A stretch of 8,904 nucleotides of DNA, from positions 1-8,904 of the forward strand of contig JBLMWU010000173.1 of the NCBI GenBank assembly GCA_050257395.1. Direction: 5' to 3'. This document shows positions 1 through 5,948 of the stretch, one piece after another (position 1 is the stretch's first letter; every line of letters begins with the position of its first letter). The stretch is from JAIRTY01 sp050257395. GTDB taxonomy: Bacteria; Actinomycetota; Actinomycetes; Streptosporangiales; Streptosporangiaceae. A program made the position numbers and the translations under genes. Below the pieces are notes generated by a model, which worked only from the letters and a program-made list of their open reading frames with translations, was not told the DNA's origin and did not search any database.

Positions 1-1
1 G

Positions 2-31
2 GCGCCCAGCCGGAGGGGCGCGGAGCGCCCC
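2..31. other. Overlapping GC hairpins at window start
   Basis: GCGCCC at 2-7 can pair with GGGCGC at 16-21. Alternatively GGGGCGC at 15-21 pairs with GCGCCCC at 25-31 across a three-base GGA loop. The two structures are mutually exclusive. There is no T-tract. They could be the terminator of a gene outside the window or chance structure in GC-rich DNA. The rest of 1-232 contains no gene I can support. Confidence 0.35.
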
Positions 32-104
32 GGCCCGAGCGAGCCAAAGGGCCGCGCCGCCGTCTGGACTGACGAGCGAGGCGGCGAAGGAGCCGGAGCG
101 AGGA

Positions 105-200
105 GGGAAGACGGCGGGCTCGAGCGGCCCGGAGGCGAGCGAGGGCCAGAAGAGAGCGGGAAGACGGCGGGCTCCAGCGGCCCGGAGGCGAGCACGGGCC
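105..200. repeat. Imperfect 43-base direct repeat, 53-base period
   Basis: Bases 105-147 and 158-200 are near-identical copies, 40 of 43 positions by eye, differing at 122/175, 141/194 and 142/195. Each begins GGGAAGACGGCGGGCT and contains CGGCCCGGAGGCGAGC. The spacers are purine-rich (agaagagagc type). More degenerate GAGCGAG and GGAGCGAG words occur upstream at about 33-107, so the array may have decayed older units. It lies directly upstream of ispH and encodes no protein I can recognise. Its function is unknown; it may be a simple GC-rich intergenic repeat or an untranslated leader or 3' end of a gene outside the window. Confidence 0.7.
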
Positions 201-228
201 GGAAAGGAGAGCACAGAAAGTCCTCATC

Positions 229-241
229 TACGATGAGAGAC
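229..241 (+). promoter_or_regulatory. Candidate -10 box for a leaderless ispH
   Basis: TACGAT at 229-234 fits the TANNNT pattern and ends seven bases before the ATG at 242, the distance expected if transcription starts at the start codon. There is no good Shine-Dalgarno for either ATG: the nearest AAAGGAG (204-210) is over 20 bases from 233, and GAGAG (236-240) sits directly against 242. No clear -35 is seen. Confidence 0.4.
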
Positions 242-1264
242 ATGCCCGTAGCAACCCGACGTGTCCTGCTCGCCAAGCCCCGTGGCTACTGTGCCGGGGT
301 TGACAGAGCCGTGCAGGCGGTCGAGGTGGCGCTGGACCGCTTCGGCCCGCCCGTCTACGTGCGCAAGCAGATCGTTCACAACAAGCATGTCGTGGCCACG
401 CTGGAGGAGCGCGGCGCGGTGTTCGTGGACGAGGCCGACAACGTGCCGGAAGGCGCCGTGGTCGTGTTCTCGGCGCACGGCGTGTCGCCCGCCGTGCGGG
501 AGGAGGCCAGCCGCCGCAGCCTGCACACCATCGACGCCACTTGCCCGCTGGTCACCAAGGTGCACAACGAGGCCCGCCGGTTCGCCGCCCAGGACTACGA
601 CATCCTGCTGATCGGCCATGAGGGCCACGAGGAAGTGGTCGGCACCACTGGCGAGGCGCCGTCGCGCATCCACCTGGTGGACGGCCCGGACGCCGGCGGC
701 AAGGTCGAGGTCCGCGACCCGTCGCGGGTGGCGTGGCTGTCGCAGACGACCCTGTCGGTGGACGAGACGATCCAGACCGTGGCCGCTTTGCGGGAACGGT
801 TCCCGCAGCTGATGGACCCGCCGAGCGACGACATCTGCTACGCCACCCAGAACCGGCAGGCCGCGGTCAAGCAGATCGCCAAGGAGTCCGACCTGGTGAT
901 CGTGGTGGGATCACGCAACTCCTCGAACTCGGTGCGGCTGGTCGAGGTGGCGAAGGACGCGGGTGCCGCAGCGGCGTACCTGGTGGACGACGCCGGCGCG
1001 ATCGAGCAGGCATGGCTCGACCCGGTGGCGACGGTCGGCGTGACCAGCGGGGCCTCGGTTCCCGAGGAACTGGTCGCCGGGGTGCTGAACCGGCTCGCCG
1101 AGGCGGGCTTCGGCGCCGTGGAGGAAGTCGAGGCGGTCGAGGAGCGCATGGTGTTCGCGCTGCCTCCGGAGCTGCGCCGCGGCAGTGGGGCCCGTGGTGA
1201 CGGTGGTGCCCGCGGCGCGGGCCCGGCCCGGGAAAAGCCCGGGCCGGAGGGTTCCGCCAGGTAG
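242..1264 (+). CDS. ispH: 4-hydroxy-3-methylbut-2-enyl diphosphate reductase (IspH/LytB)
   Basis: IspH is the last enzyme of the MEP (non-mevalonate) isoprenoid pathway. It reduces HMBPP to IPP and DMAPP with a [4Fe-4S] cluster in the cytosol. All signature segments are present. Counting from ATG 242, the three cluster cysteines are C17 (GYCAGVDRAV), C101 (DATCPLVTKVH) and C199 (DDICYATQNRQ). The GHEGHEEVVGTTGE segment carries the catalytic glutamate region, and SRNSSNSVRLVEVA the substrate-binding serine/asparagine segment. The 340-residue length is normal. The last 25 or so residues are a Gly/Ala/Arg/Pro-rich tail unlikely to be catalytic; its DNA contains a perfect GC hairpin. I chose ATG 242 because a TANNNT box lies seven bases upstream; ATG 233, three codons earlier, is the alternative. 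The gene stands alone on the plus strand. Function is certain from the motifs; only the start is open. Confidence 0.96.
   Translation: MPVATRRVLLAKPRGYCAGVDRAVQAVEVALDRFGPPVYVRKQIVHNKHVVATLEERGAVFVDEADNVPEGAVVVFSAHGVSPAVREEASRRSLHTIDATCPLVTKVHNEARRFAAQDYDILLIGHEGHEEVVGTTGEAPSRIHLVDGPDAGGKVEVRDPSRVAWLSQTTLSVDETIQTVAALRERFPQLMDPPSDDICYATQNRQAAVKQIAKESDLVIVVGSRNSSNSVRLVEVAKDAGAAAAYLVDDAGAIEQAWLDPVATVGVTSGASVPEELVAGVLNRLAEAGFGAVEEVEAVEERMVFALPPELRRGSGARGDGGARGAGPAREKPGPEGSAR
1223..1247 (+). terminator. Perfect 10-bp GC hairpin in the 3' end of ispH
   Basis: CCGGCCCGGG at 1223-1232 is the exact reverse complement of CCCGGGCCGG at 1238-1247, with an AAAAG loop. The stem is entirely G/C and lies inside the coding sequence, ending 15 bases before the TAG at 1262-1264. 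No T-run follows, so it is not a classic intrinsic terminator; in GC-rich actinomycetes such stems may still terminate or protect a 3' end. A second, weaker pair, ACACCCC (1267-1273) with GGGGTGT (1294-1300), follows just after the stop. Confidence 0.45.
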
Positions 1265-1372
1265 TGACACCCCCGCCCGGGCAGGGAAAAATCGGGGTGT
1301 GGCGGACCGGCGGTTCCCGGTTCATCTAGCACACGCAGAGTGCAAGACTGTGTACCGACGGTTCAAGGCACT

Positions 1373-1419
1373 TACTGTTTGGTCGGTGAGATGACCCTGC
1401 TAACGCCAGGCGGAGGTGA
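1373..1419 (+). promoter_or_regulatory. Candidate -10 box and strong RBS of the methyltransferase
   Basis: GGAGGTGA at 1412-1419 matches the actinobacterial anti-Shine-Dalgarno over eight bases and sits just before ATG 1421, which fixes the start. TACTGT at 1373-1378 fits a TANNNT -10 and would give a leader of about 36 bases. ACCGAC (1354-1359) and GTCGGT (1382-1387) form an inverted repeat around this box. I see no convincing -35. Confidence 0.45.
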
Positions 1420-1420
1420 C

Positions 1421-2248
1421 ATGACCGACGTCCGCCCGCTGCCCAGGGGAGTGGACCCGGCCCGTCCTGCCCCGGCGCGCATCTACGACTTCCTCTTAAA
1501 CGGCCGCAACCACTTCCAGGCCGACCGTGAGGCAGCCCAGGGGATTCTCACGCTGGCACCGGAGCTCAAGGACTGTGCCTGGGCGAACCGCGGGTTCCAC
1601 CAGCGCGCCGCCAAGTGGATCGCCGAGCGGGGGGTCCGCCAGTTCCTGGACATCGGCTCGGGCCTGCCCACCGTCGGGAACACCCACGAGGTGGTGCAGA
1701 AGGTCACCCAGGCGTGCCGGGTGGTCTACGTGGACAACGATCCGATGGTCCGGGTGCAGGCCGGGGAGATCCTCACCGACCGCCGCACGGTCCGGGTGGT
1801 GCGCGGCGACCTGCGCGAGCCGGACGCGCTGCTGGCTGACGAGGACGTCCGGGATCTGATCGACTTCAGCCAGCCCACCGGGCTGCTGATGACCGCGGTG
1901 GTGCACTTCGTCGCGGACGAGTTCGAACCGGGGGCGCTGATCGCCCGCTATGTCAGCGCGCTCGCGCCGGGCAGTTACCTGGCGCTGTCCCACCTGACCA
2001 GCGACTACAAGCCGGAACGGACCGTCCGGGGCTTCTGCCGGGTGTTCGACAAGGCCACGGAGCAGATGCACTTCCGCAGCAGGGACGACGTGGCGGGCTT
2101 CTTCGCCGGGCTGACGCTGGTCCCGCCGCGCGCGGGGGAGACCGTGGGCAGGCTCTGCTACGCCGGCGACTGGGGTGCGGACGACCCGGAACTGGCGGAC
2201 AGCGACGGGTCGCGCTGGCTCTACTGCGGGGTCGCCCGGCGGGACTGA
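1421..2248 (+). CDS. SAM-dependent methyltransferase, PF04672 (DUF574) type
   Basis: This is a 275-residue class I methyltransferase of a family greatly expanded in actinomycetes. Its substrate is unknown and cannot be read from the sequence. The family opening PARIYDFLLNGRNHFQADREAA is at residues 18-39, motif I (FLDIGSGLPT) at about 75-84, and the acidic ribose-binding end of strand 2 at about 102-110 (VVYVDNDPMV). The VRGD segment at 127-130 and LLMTAVVHFV at 155-164 fit later strands of the fold. No signal peptide or membrane segment is seen, so it should be cytosolic. ATG 1421 has a near-perfect ribosome binding site; the in-frame extension upstream to 1340 lacks one. Codon 26 (1496-1498) is TTA, rare in such genomes and a possible target of bldA-like control. 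The last 28 bases overlap the convergent DUF6542-type gene tail to tail. Confidence 0.88.
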   Translation: MTDVRPLPRGVDPARPAPARIYDFLLNGRNHFQADREAAQGILTLAPELKDCAWANRGFHQRAAKWIAERGVRQFLDIGSGLPTVGNTHEVVQKVTQACRVVYVDNDPMVRVQAGEILTDRRTVRVVRGDLREPDALLADEDVRDLIDFSQPTGLLMTAVVHFVADEFEPGALIARYVSALAPGSYLALSHLTSDYKPERTVRGFCRVFDKATEQMHFRSRDDVAGFFAGLTLVPPRAGETVGRLCYAGDWGADDPELADSDGSRWLYCGVARRD

Positions 2249-2826
2249 CGGCCCTCCGGATAGCCGGCCGGGATCCCGCGAAGGCCGCGGCGCAGATCCC
2301 GGACGCAGGCCGGCAGGCCGCGCAGCAGGGCGATCACCAGGTTGACCGCGACCCCCGCGAACAGCCACGGGGCGACGGCGGCCAGCGTCAGCAGCGTGCC
2401 GCCCGCTACCGAGACGGCCAGCGGCCCGCTGGCGGTCAGCACCCGGGCGAGCACCAGTGTGCACAGGAACAGCAGCGGCGGGCTGACCGTCACCGCGAGC
2501 AGGTCGCGCCGGCTGGCGTAGCGGGCGGCCACGGCGCTGCCGGCCACGAACGTCAGCCCGGCTAGCCAGGCCCAGCCGAGCCCGGCAGCCGCCAGTGCCC
2601 CCAGGAAGAACAGCACGGCCATCGCCAGCAGGGCGCCGCGGCAGGTGAGCCGGATGCCGGGCCGCCCGGCCGGGGCTGCTGCGAGACCGCCCGCGCCGGA
2701 CGCCTGGCGGCTGCCGGGCCGACCCTGCCCGCAATCGCCGGACGGCCCTGGCCCGGGCCGGCCGCTGGCGGCGCCCGCCTGCGGGCCGCCGGGCCACGCC
2801 GTGTCCTGCCGTATCGGATGGACCAC
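2221..2826 (-). CDS. DUF6542-type membrane protein
   Basis: This 201-residue protein has an unstructured Gly/Pro/Ala-rich N-terminus (about 1-58) and a hydrophobic domain with four probable membrane segments at about 64-82, 84-102, 109-131 and 143-169. Phrases such as LTCRGALLAMAVLFFLGA, RRDLLAVTVSPPLLFL and ALLRGLP..VRDLR resemble the actinobacterial DUF6542 domain as I remember it; that family is often encoded near ispH, which fits here. No enzymatic motif is visible and the role is unknown. The GTG at 2826 is supported by GGGAG five bases upstream. The gene follows TMEM175 by 105 bases on the same strand and may be co-transcribed with it. Its stop lies inside the 3' end of the convergent methyltransferase. 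The domain assignment is from memory of the family pattern. Confidence 0.75.
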   Translation of the reverse strand: MVHPIRQDTAWPGGPQAGAASGRPGPGPSGDCGQGRPGSRQASGAGGLAAAPAGRPGIRLTCRGALLAMAVLFFLGALAAAGLGWAWLAGLTFVAGSAVAARYASRRDLLAVTVSPPLLFLCTLVLARVLTASGPLAVSVAGGTLLTLAAVAPWLFAGVAVNLVIALLRGLPACVRDLRRGLRGIPAGYPEGRQSRRATPQ

Positions 2827-2931
2827 CTGAGCTCCCCCCCGGGTTCAATTGTGGCGCGGGCGGGGCCAGATGCCCGGCAGGCGGATCGGGCGTTTCGTCA
2901 CCTGATCCGGGCGGCCTGCGCCAGCGGCTGG

Positions 2932-3669
2932 CTAGACCGGCTCCCGGTCGCTGCCATCGTCGCCCAGCGGCATCCGGCGCCGCAGGATGAAGCCCAGCAC
3001 CCCGATCAGGATCCAGGTGAAGGGAGCCACCGACGGCGCCACGACTGCCACCGGGATCGAGAGCAGGAACACGGCCGACGCGACCAGCATGCGCAGCGCG
3101 TAGTGCCGCCGCAGCTGCGGCGTTATCTCCGCACTGACCAGCCCGGGCACCCGGCAGGCGTGGATCCAGATCGCCGCCTCCGCCACGCCGGCCGCGCCGA
3201 CCCACGCCGCGTAGAACGCTACGGATGCCGTATCCGCGGTGGTGACGCTGAGCAGTGAGGTGGGATACGGCAGGAAGGCGATCGTGCCGAGAAACAGCAG
3301 GTTGAGCCAGATCATGGTCCGGTCGAAGGCCGTGATGTGCCGGAACATCGTGTGATGCCCGACCCAGAAGCGCCCGATCACCGCGAAGCTGATCCCGAAG
3401 CCGAGCATCTGCGGCCAGGCGAGCTGCAGCTGCTGGGCCGCATGGATGGTGCCGGACGCGGGGCTGGGCACCCGGATGTCCACGACCAGCAGGGTGATCG
3501 CGATCGCGAAGATCGCATCGCTGAAGAACAGGATCCGGTCGTATTCGAGTTTGCCGCTGCTGACCAGCCGCTGCCATGGCAACCCGGAAGCGGCGGCCGC
3601 CGCCCCGGGTGCGGCCGCCGCGCTCTCGTCCTGATGGCTGTTACCGGTCACGGGCTCCCATGCTGCCAT
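2932..3669 (-). CDS. TMEM175-family potassium channel (DUF1211)
   Basis: This 245-residue integral membrane protein shows the TMEM175 signature. Residues 45-61 contain R45 and the F49-S50-D51 triad followed by AIFAIAITLLVVDI, the RxxxFSD pore-helix motif of these potassium-selective channels. A second family segment, FWVGHHTMFRHI, lies at 101-112. Six membrane segments can be placed at about 47-65, 86-103, 118-136, 148-170, 193-211 and 213-229. One FSD motif with six segments is the usual bacterial form, which assembles as a tetramer. The first 35 residues are Ala-rich and probably cytosolic. ATG 3669 has only a G-rich stretch as a possible RBS and lies inside the end of the upstream RmuC-like gene (29-base overlap), so translation is probably coupled. 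GTG at codon 7 is an alternative start. Family assignment is strong; physiological role is not known. Confidence 0.9.
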   Translation of the reverse strand: MAAWEPVTGNSHQDESAAAAPGAAAAASGLPWQRLVSSGKLEYDRILFFSDAIFAIAITLLVVDIRVPSPASGTIHAAQQLQLAWPQMLGFGISFAVIGRFWVGHHTMFRHITAFDRTMIWLNLLFLGTIAFLPYPTSLLSVTTADTASVAFYAAWVGAAGVAEAAIWIHACRVPGLVSAEITPQLRRHYALRMLVASAVFLLSIPVAVVAPSVAPFTWILIGVLGFILRRRMPLGDDGSDREPV

Positions 3670-4084
3670 GGCCGGCCCCCGGCGCCGGCGGGCCTGCCAG
3701 TGCCGATGGGGCGCCCGGCGCGGTCCCGGCGGTGAATTCCGGCGCGGACAGGGCCCGGGGCGCCTCGTCGATCAGCGCGGGCGGCTCGATCGCGCCGTCC
3801 ACCACGCCCAGGTCGCGCAGTTTCCTGGCGCTGACCAGCACCCGGGTCTCCATCGCCCCGACCGTCTGGTTGTAGCTGGCGACCGCCTTGGCGAGCGACC
3901 GGCCCAGCCCGTCCAGGTGCTGGCCCAGCCGCGAGATCCGGTCATACAGCTCCCGGCCGAGGTCGAACACCTGCCGTGCGTTCTCGGACAGGGCCGCCTG
4001 CTGCCAGGCGCCGAGGGCCACCCCGGCCAGCAGCGCCAGCAGGATCAGGGTCATGCCGGCCATCCTGGCACCCCGCTCCGACAC
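3641..4084 (-). CDS. Reduced RmuC: membrane anchor plus RmuC C-terminal region only
   Basis: The open frame is intact and encodes at most 147 residues. One hydrophobic segment (about 11-26, MTLILLALLAGVALGA) is followed at once by a stretch I recognise as the C-terminal end of RmuC: ENARQVFDLGRELYDRI at 34-50, HLDGLGRSLAKAVASYNQTV at 56-75, and ETRVLVSARKLRDLGV at 79-94. In full-length RmuC (roughly 350-500 residues) a coiled coil and a nuclease-like domain separate the N-terminal anchor from this part; both are missing here. The gene therefore looks like an in-frame internal deletion of rmuC in its ancestral place near ychF and ispH, so nuclease function is not expected. The tail after 115 is Ala/Pro/Gly-rich. 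GTG 4084 has no good RBS; ATG at 4063 or 4054 (AGGA eight bases upstream) is more likely. It overlaps TMEM175 by 29 bases and may serve to drive its translation. Annotated alone it might be called hypothetical. Confidence 0.72.
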   Translation of the reverse strand: MSERGARMAGMTLILLALLAGVALGAWQQAALSENARQVFDLGRELYDRISRLGQHLDGLGRSLAKAVASYNQTVGAMETRVLVSARKLRDLGVVDGAIEPPALIDEAPRALSAPEFTAGTAPGAPSALAGPPAPGAGHGSMGARDR

Positions 4085-4110
4085 TTTCCGGGACCCGCGG
4101 GCCCATCCTC

Positions 4111-4122
4111 TAGCCTGAAACT
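4111..4122 (+). promoter_or_regulatory. -10 box for a leaderless YceI gene
   Basis: TAGCCT at 4111-4116 is followed by six bases (GAAACT) and then GTG 4123. No Shine-Dalgarno precedes the GTG. This is the geometry of a leaderless actinobacterial transcript that starts at the initiation codon. The region is also the short divergent gap to the RmuC-like gene, so both promoters must fit in about 40-70 bases. Confidence 0.55.
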
Positions 4123-4677
4123 GTGGGGGTATCGGACGGCAGCTACTCGGTGGGGCCGCACGCGGGGCGGCTCCTGATCAGGACCGCCCGGACCGGGCTG
4201 GGCGCCAAGGCCGGCCACGACCTCACCCTCGAGGTGACGCGCTGGCGGGGCAATGTCGCCGTGGACGCGGCCAGCCCGGCCAGTTCCGCGGTGGCGGTGG
4301 AGGCCGAGGTCGCGTCGATCGAGGTGCGCGAGGGCACCGGCGGGGTGAAGCCGCTCACCGACGCCGACCGGGCCGAGATCAGGCAGACCATGAGCGGGAA
4401 GATCCTGCAGGCCGGCCGGTATCCCACCATCAACTTCCAGTCCACCCTGGTCGGCGGCAGCCCGGAGGCCTTCTGGATCGAGGGCGACCTCACGATCAGC
4501 GGCACCACGCATCCGGTCACGGTGCACGGCAGCCTGGCCGCCGGCCGCGCCCGCGGGTCGGCCACCATCACCCAGTCGGACTGGGGCATCAAGCCGTACT
4601 CGGCGTTCTTCGGCGCGCTCCGGCTGCGCGACGAGGTAGAGGTGGAGTTCGACGTCGCGCTAGCGAGCGCGGGCTGA
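4123..4677 (+). CDS. YceI-family protein
   Basis: This is a 184-residue YceI/lipocalin-like beta-barrel protein; the family binds isoprenoid-type or amide lipids in a hydrophobic tunnel. The typical order is present: GSYSVGPHAGRLLIRTARTGLGAKAGHDL at 6-34, the charged central part with IRQTMSGKIL (about 86-95) and YPTINFQS (about 99-106), then FWIEGDLTISGTTHPV at 117-132 and the closing SDWGIKPYSAFFGALRLRDEVEVEFDV at about 152-178. There is no signal peptide, so it should be cytosolic, unlike the periplasmic E. coli form. GTG 4123 is supported by a TANNNT box six bases upstream. It is divergent from the RmuC-like gene and 90 bases ahead of the amidase gene. A link with IspH products is conceivable because both concern isoprenoids, but that is inference only. 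Confidence 0.9.
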   Translation: MGVSDGSYSVGPHAGRLLIRTARTGLGAKAGHDLTLEVTRWRGNVAVDAASPASSAVAVEAEVASIEVREGTGGVKPLTDADRAEIRQTMSGKILQAGRYPTINFQSTLVGGSPEAFWIEGDLTISGTTHPVTVHGSLAAGRARGSATITQSDWGIKPYSAFFGALRLRDEVEVEFDVALASAG

Positions 4678-4684
4678 CCCGCGA

Positions 4685-4709
4685 GGGGCCCTGGCGCGCC
4701 CGCGGCCCC
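4685..4709 (+). terminator. Weak GC hairpin after the YceI gene
   Basis: GGGGCC at 4685-4690 can pair with GGCCCC at 4704-4709 around a 13-base loop that itself contains the palindrome GGCGCGCC (4693-4700). There is no T-tract. It lies directly after the YceI stop and before a separate amidase RBS, so it could attenuate read-through; chance structure is also possible. Confidence 0.3.
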
Positions 4710-4756
4710 CGGGTATAGACCCGTTACCAGACGAGTTCGCCTGGCCGGCCCCACTC

Positions 4757-4763
4757 GGGAGGG
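4757..4763 (+). promoter_or_regulatory. Ribosome binding site of the amidase gene
   Basis: GGGAGGG at 4757-4763 is followed by four bases and ATG 4768, a clear Shine-Dalgarno that fixes the start. TATAGA at 4714-4719 is a possible but unsupported -10 box about 50 bases upstream. Confidence 0.55.
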
Positions 4764-4767
4764 CGCG

Positions 4768-5883
4768 ATGACCACGCACGAAGTCAGGATCGACCGGAGC
4801 AGGACGCTGCCGGAGGAGCCGGCCACCGGCCACAACCGCTGGCACCCGGACATCCCGCCGATCGTCCGCTGCCAGCCCGGCGACGAGGTCATCCTGGAGA
4901 CCCGGGACGCCCTGGACGGGCAGGCGGGCCCGGGGGTCACGGCGGCGGCGCTGGCCGCGCCGAACCTGGACGTGGTGCACCCGCTGACCGGCCCGGTCTT
5001 CGTGGAGGGCGCGGAGCCCGGCGACCTGCTGGCGGTCGAGATCCTGGACATCGAGCCGGACGCGTACGGGTTCACGGTGGAGCTGCCGGGCTTCGGGTTC
5101 CTGCGCGACGTCTTCCCAGACCCGTTCAAGGTGGCCTGGGACATCGCGGACGGCTGGGCGACCTCGGCGGATCTGCCGGGTGTGCGCATCCCGGGCTCCC
5201 CGTTCATGGGAACGATCGGCCTGGCCCCTGGGCACGAGCTGCTGGCCGCGACCATCGCCCGCGAGCAGGCCCTGCTGGAGCGCGGCGGGCTGGTGCTGCC
5301 GCCGTCGGCGGCGGGCGCGGTGCCCGCCGACCCGCGGATCGCGGCGGAGGCGCTGCGCACGATCCCGCCGCGCGAGCAGGCCGGGAACGTGGACATCAAG
5401 CAGCTCGGCAAGGGCGCCACGCTGCTGATCCCGGTGGACACCCCGGGCGCGCTGTTCTCGGCGGGCGACGCGCACTTCGCCCAGGGCGACTGCGAGACCT
5501 GCGGTACGGCCATCGAGATGAGCGCCACCCTGCACGTGCGGTTCGGCCTGCGCAAGGGTGAGGCGGCCGCCAAGGGCATCCGCGACCTGCGGTTCTTCCG
5601 CGAGGACTACCACGTGGCGCCCGAGTTCGCGGCGCCGCGCCGGTTCTTCGCCACCACCGGCATCTCGGTGACGAAGGACGGGGTGAACCACTCCGAGGAC
5701 GTCACCCTGGCCGCCCGCAACGCGCTCCTGAACATGATCGACCATCTGGGGGAGCGGGGCTGGACCCGGCAGCAGGCCTACGCGATCTGCAGCGTCGCGG
5801 TGGACCTGAAGGTCAGCCAGGTGGTGGACGCGCCGAACATGCTGGTCTCGGCCTTCCTGCCGGAGGACATCTTCGTTTCCTGA
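4768..5883 (+). CDS. Acetamidase/formamidase-family protein (FmdA/AmdA)
   Basis: A 371-residue member of the FmdA_AmdA family, which hydrolyses short amides (formamide, acetamide) to ammonia and the acid. Family landmarks are present: GHNRWHPDIPPI at 21-32, the DLLAVEILDIEP strand at 86-97, PGSPFMGTIGLAPG at 142-155, GNVDIKQLGKGATLLIPV at 206-223, and the conserved metal/active-site block GDAHFAQGDCETCGTAIEM at 233-251. The last differs from the GDGE form I remember from many relatives by having C242 in place of Gly and a second Cys at 245. Length fits the family range of about 300-410. There is no signal peptide. The strong RBS and ATG agree. No ABC or urea/amide transporter or regulator lies next to it, so the actual substrate is open; other family members act on different amides. 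Confidence 0.9.
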   Translation: MTTHEVRIDRSRTLPEEPATGHNRWHPDIPPIVRCQPGDEVILETRDALDGQAGPGVTAAALAAPNLDVVHPLTGPVFVEGAEPGDLLAVEILDIEPDAYGFTVELPGFGFLRDVFPDPFKVAWDIADGWATSADLPGVRIPGSPFMGTIGLAPGHELLAATIAREQALLERGGLVLPPSAAGAVPADPRIAAEALRTIPPREQAGNVDIKQLGKGATLLIPVDTPGALFSAGDAHFAQGDCETCGTAIEMSATLHVRFGLRKGEAAAKGIRDLRFFREDYHVAPEFAAPRRFFATTGISVTKDGVNHSEDVTLAARNALLNMIDHLGERGWTRQQAYAICSVAVDLKVSQVVDAPNMLVSAFLPEDIFVS

Positions 5884-5898
5884 GAACGGGAAGACCCT

Positions 5899-5911
5899 GG
5901 GTGCCTCACCC
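5899..5911 (+). terminator. Small hairpin between amidase gene and ychF
   Basis: GGGTG at 5899-5903 and CACCC at 5907-5911 pair around a CCT loop, 16 bases after the amidase stop. The stem is only 5 bp with no T-run, so a terminator role is weakly supported. Confidence 0.25.
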
Positions 5912-5936
5912 CGCCAGAGCGCAGGCCGCCACCGCC

Positions 5937-5948
5937 TAGACTTTCCGG
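5937..5948 (+). promoter_or_regulatory. -10 box for a leaderless ychF
   Basis: TAGACT at 5937-5942 is followed by six bases (TTCCGG) and GTG 5949. No Shine-Dalgarno is present. The spacing is identical to that before the YceI gene and the antitoxin gene in this window. No clear -35 is visible. Confidence 0.55.

Noticed and set aside
105..200. CRISPR array
   Set aside because: Only two units, with a 10-base spacer and mismatches; no cas genes nearby.
1330..1400. Possible tRNA, because of a GGTTCAAGGC T-loop-like string
   Set aside because: No matching acceptor stem, D arm or anticodon arm can be drawn around it.
2818..3258. Plus-strand frame across the DUF6542-TMEM175 gap
   Set aside because: Mostly antisense to TMEM175 with His/Arg/Asp-rich composition and no RBS; not a gene.
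1496..3577. A 693-residue open frame on the minus strand spanning methyltransferase, DUF6542 and TMEM175 genes
   Set aside because: It is Arg/Ala/Pro/Gly-rich shadow sequence typical of GC-rich DNA and contradicts three well-supported genes in other frames.
4143..5579. A 478-residue minus-strand frame antisense to the YceI and amidase genes
   Set aside because: Ser/Arg/Pro-rich with no domain; both plus-strand genes have clear family motifs.
4660..5745. A 361-residue minus-strand frame antisense to the amidase gene
   Set aside because: Arg/Gly/His-rich composition without motifs; shadow of the amidase.
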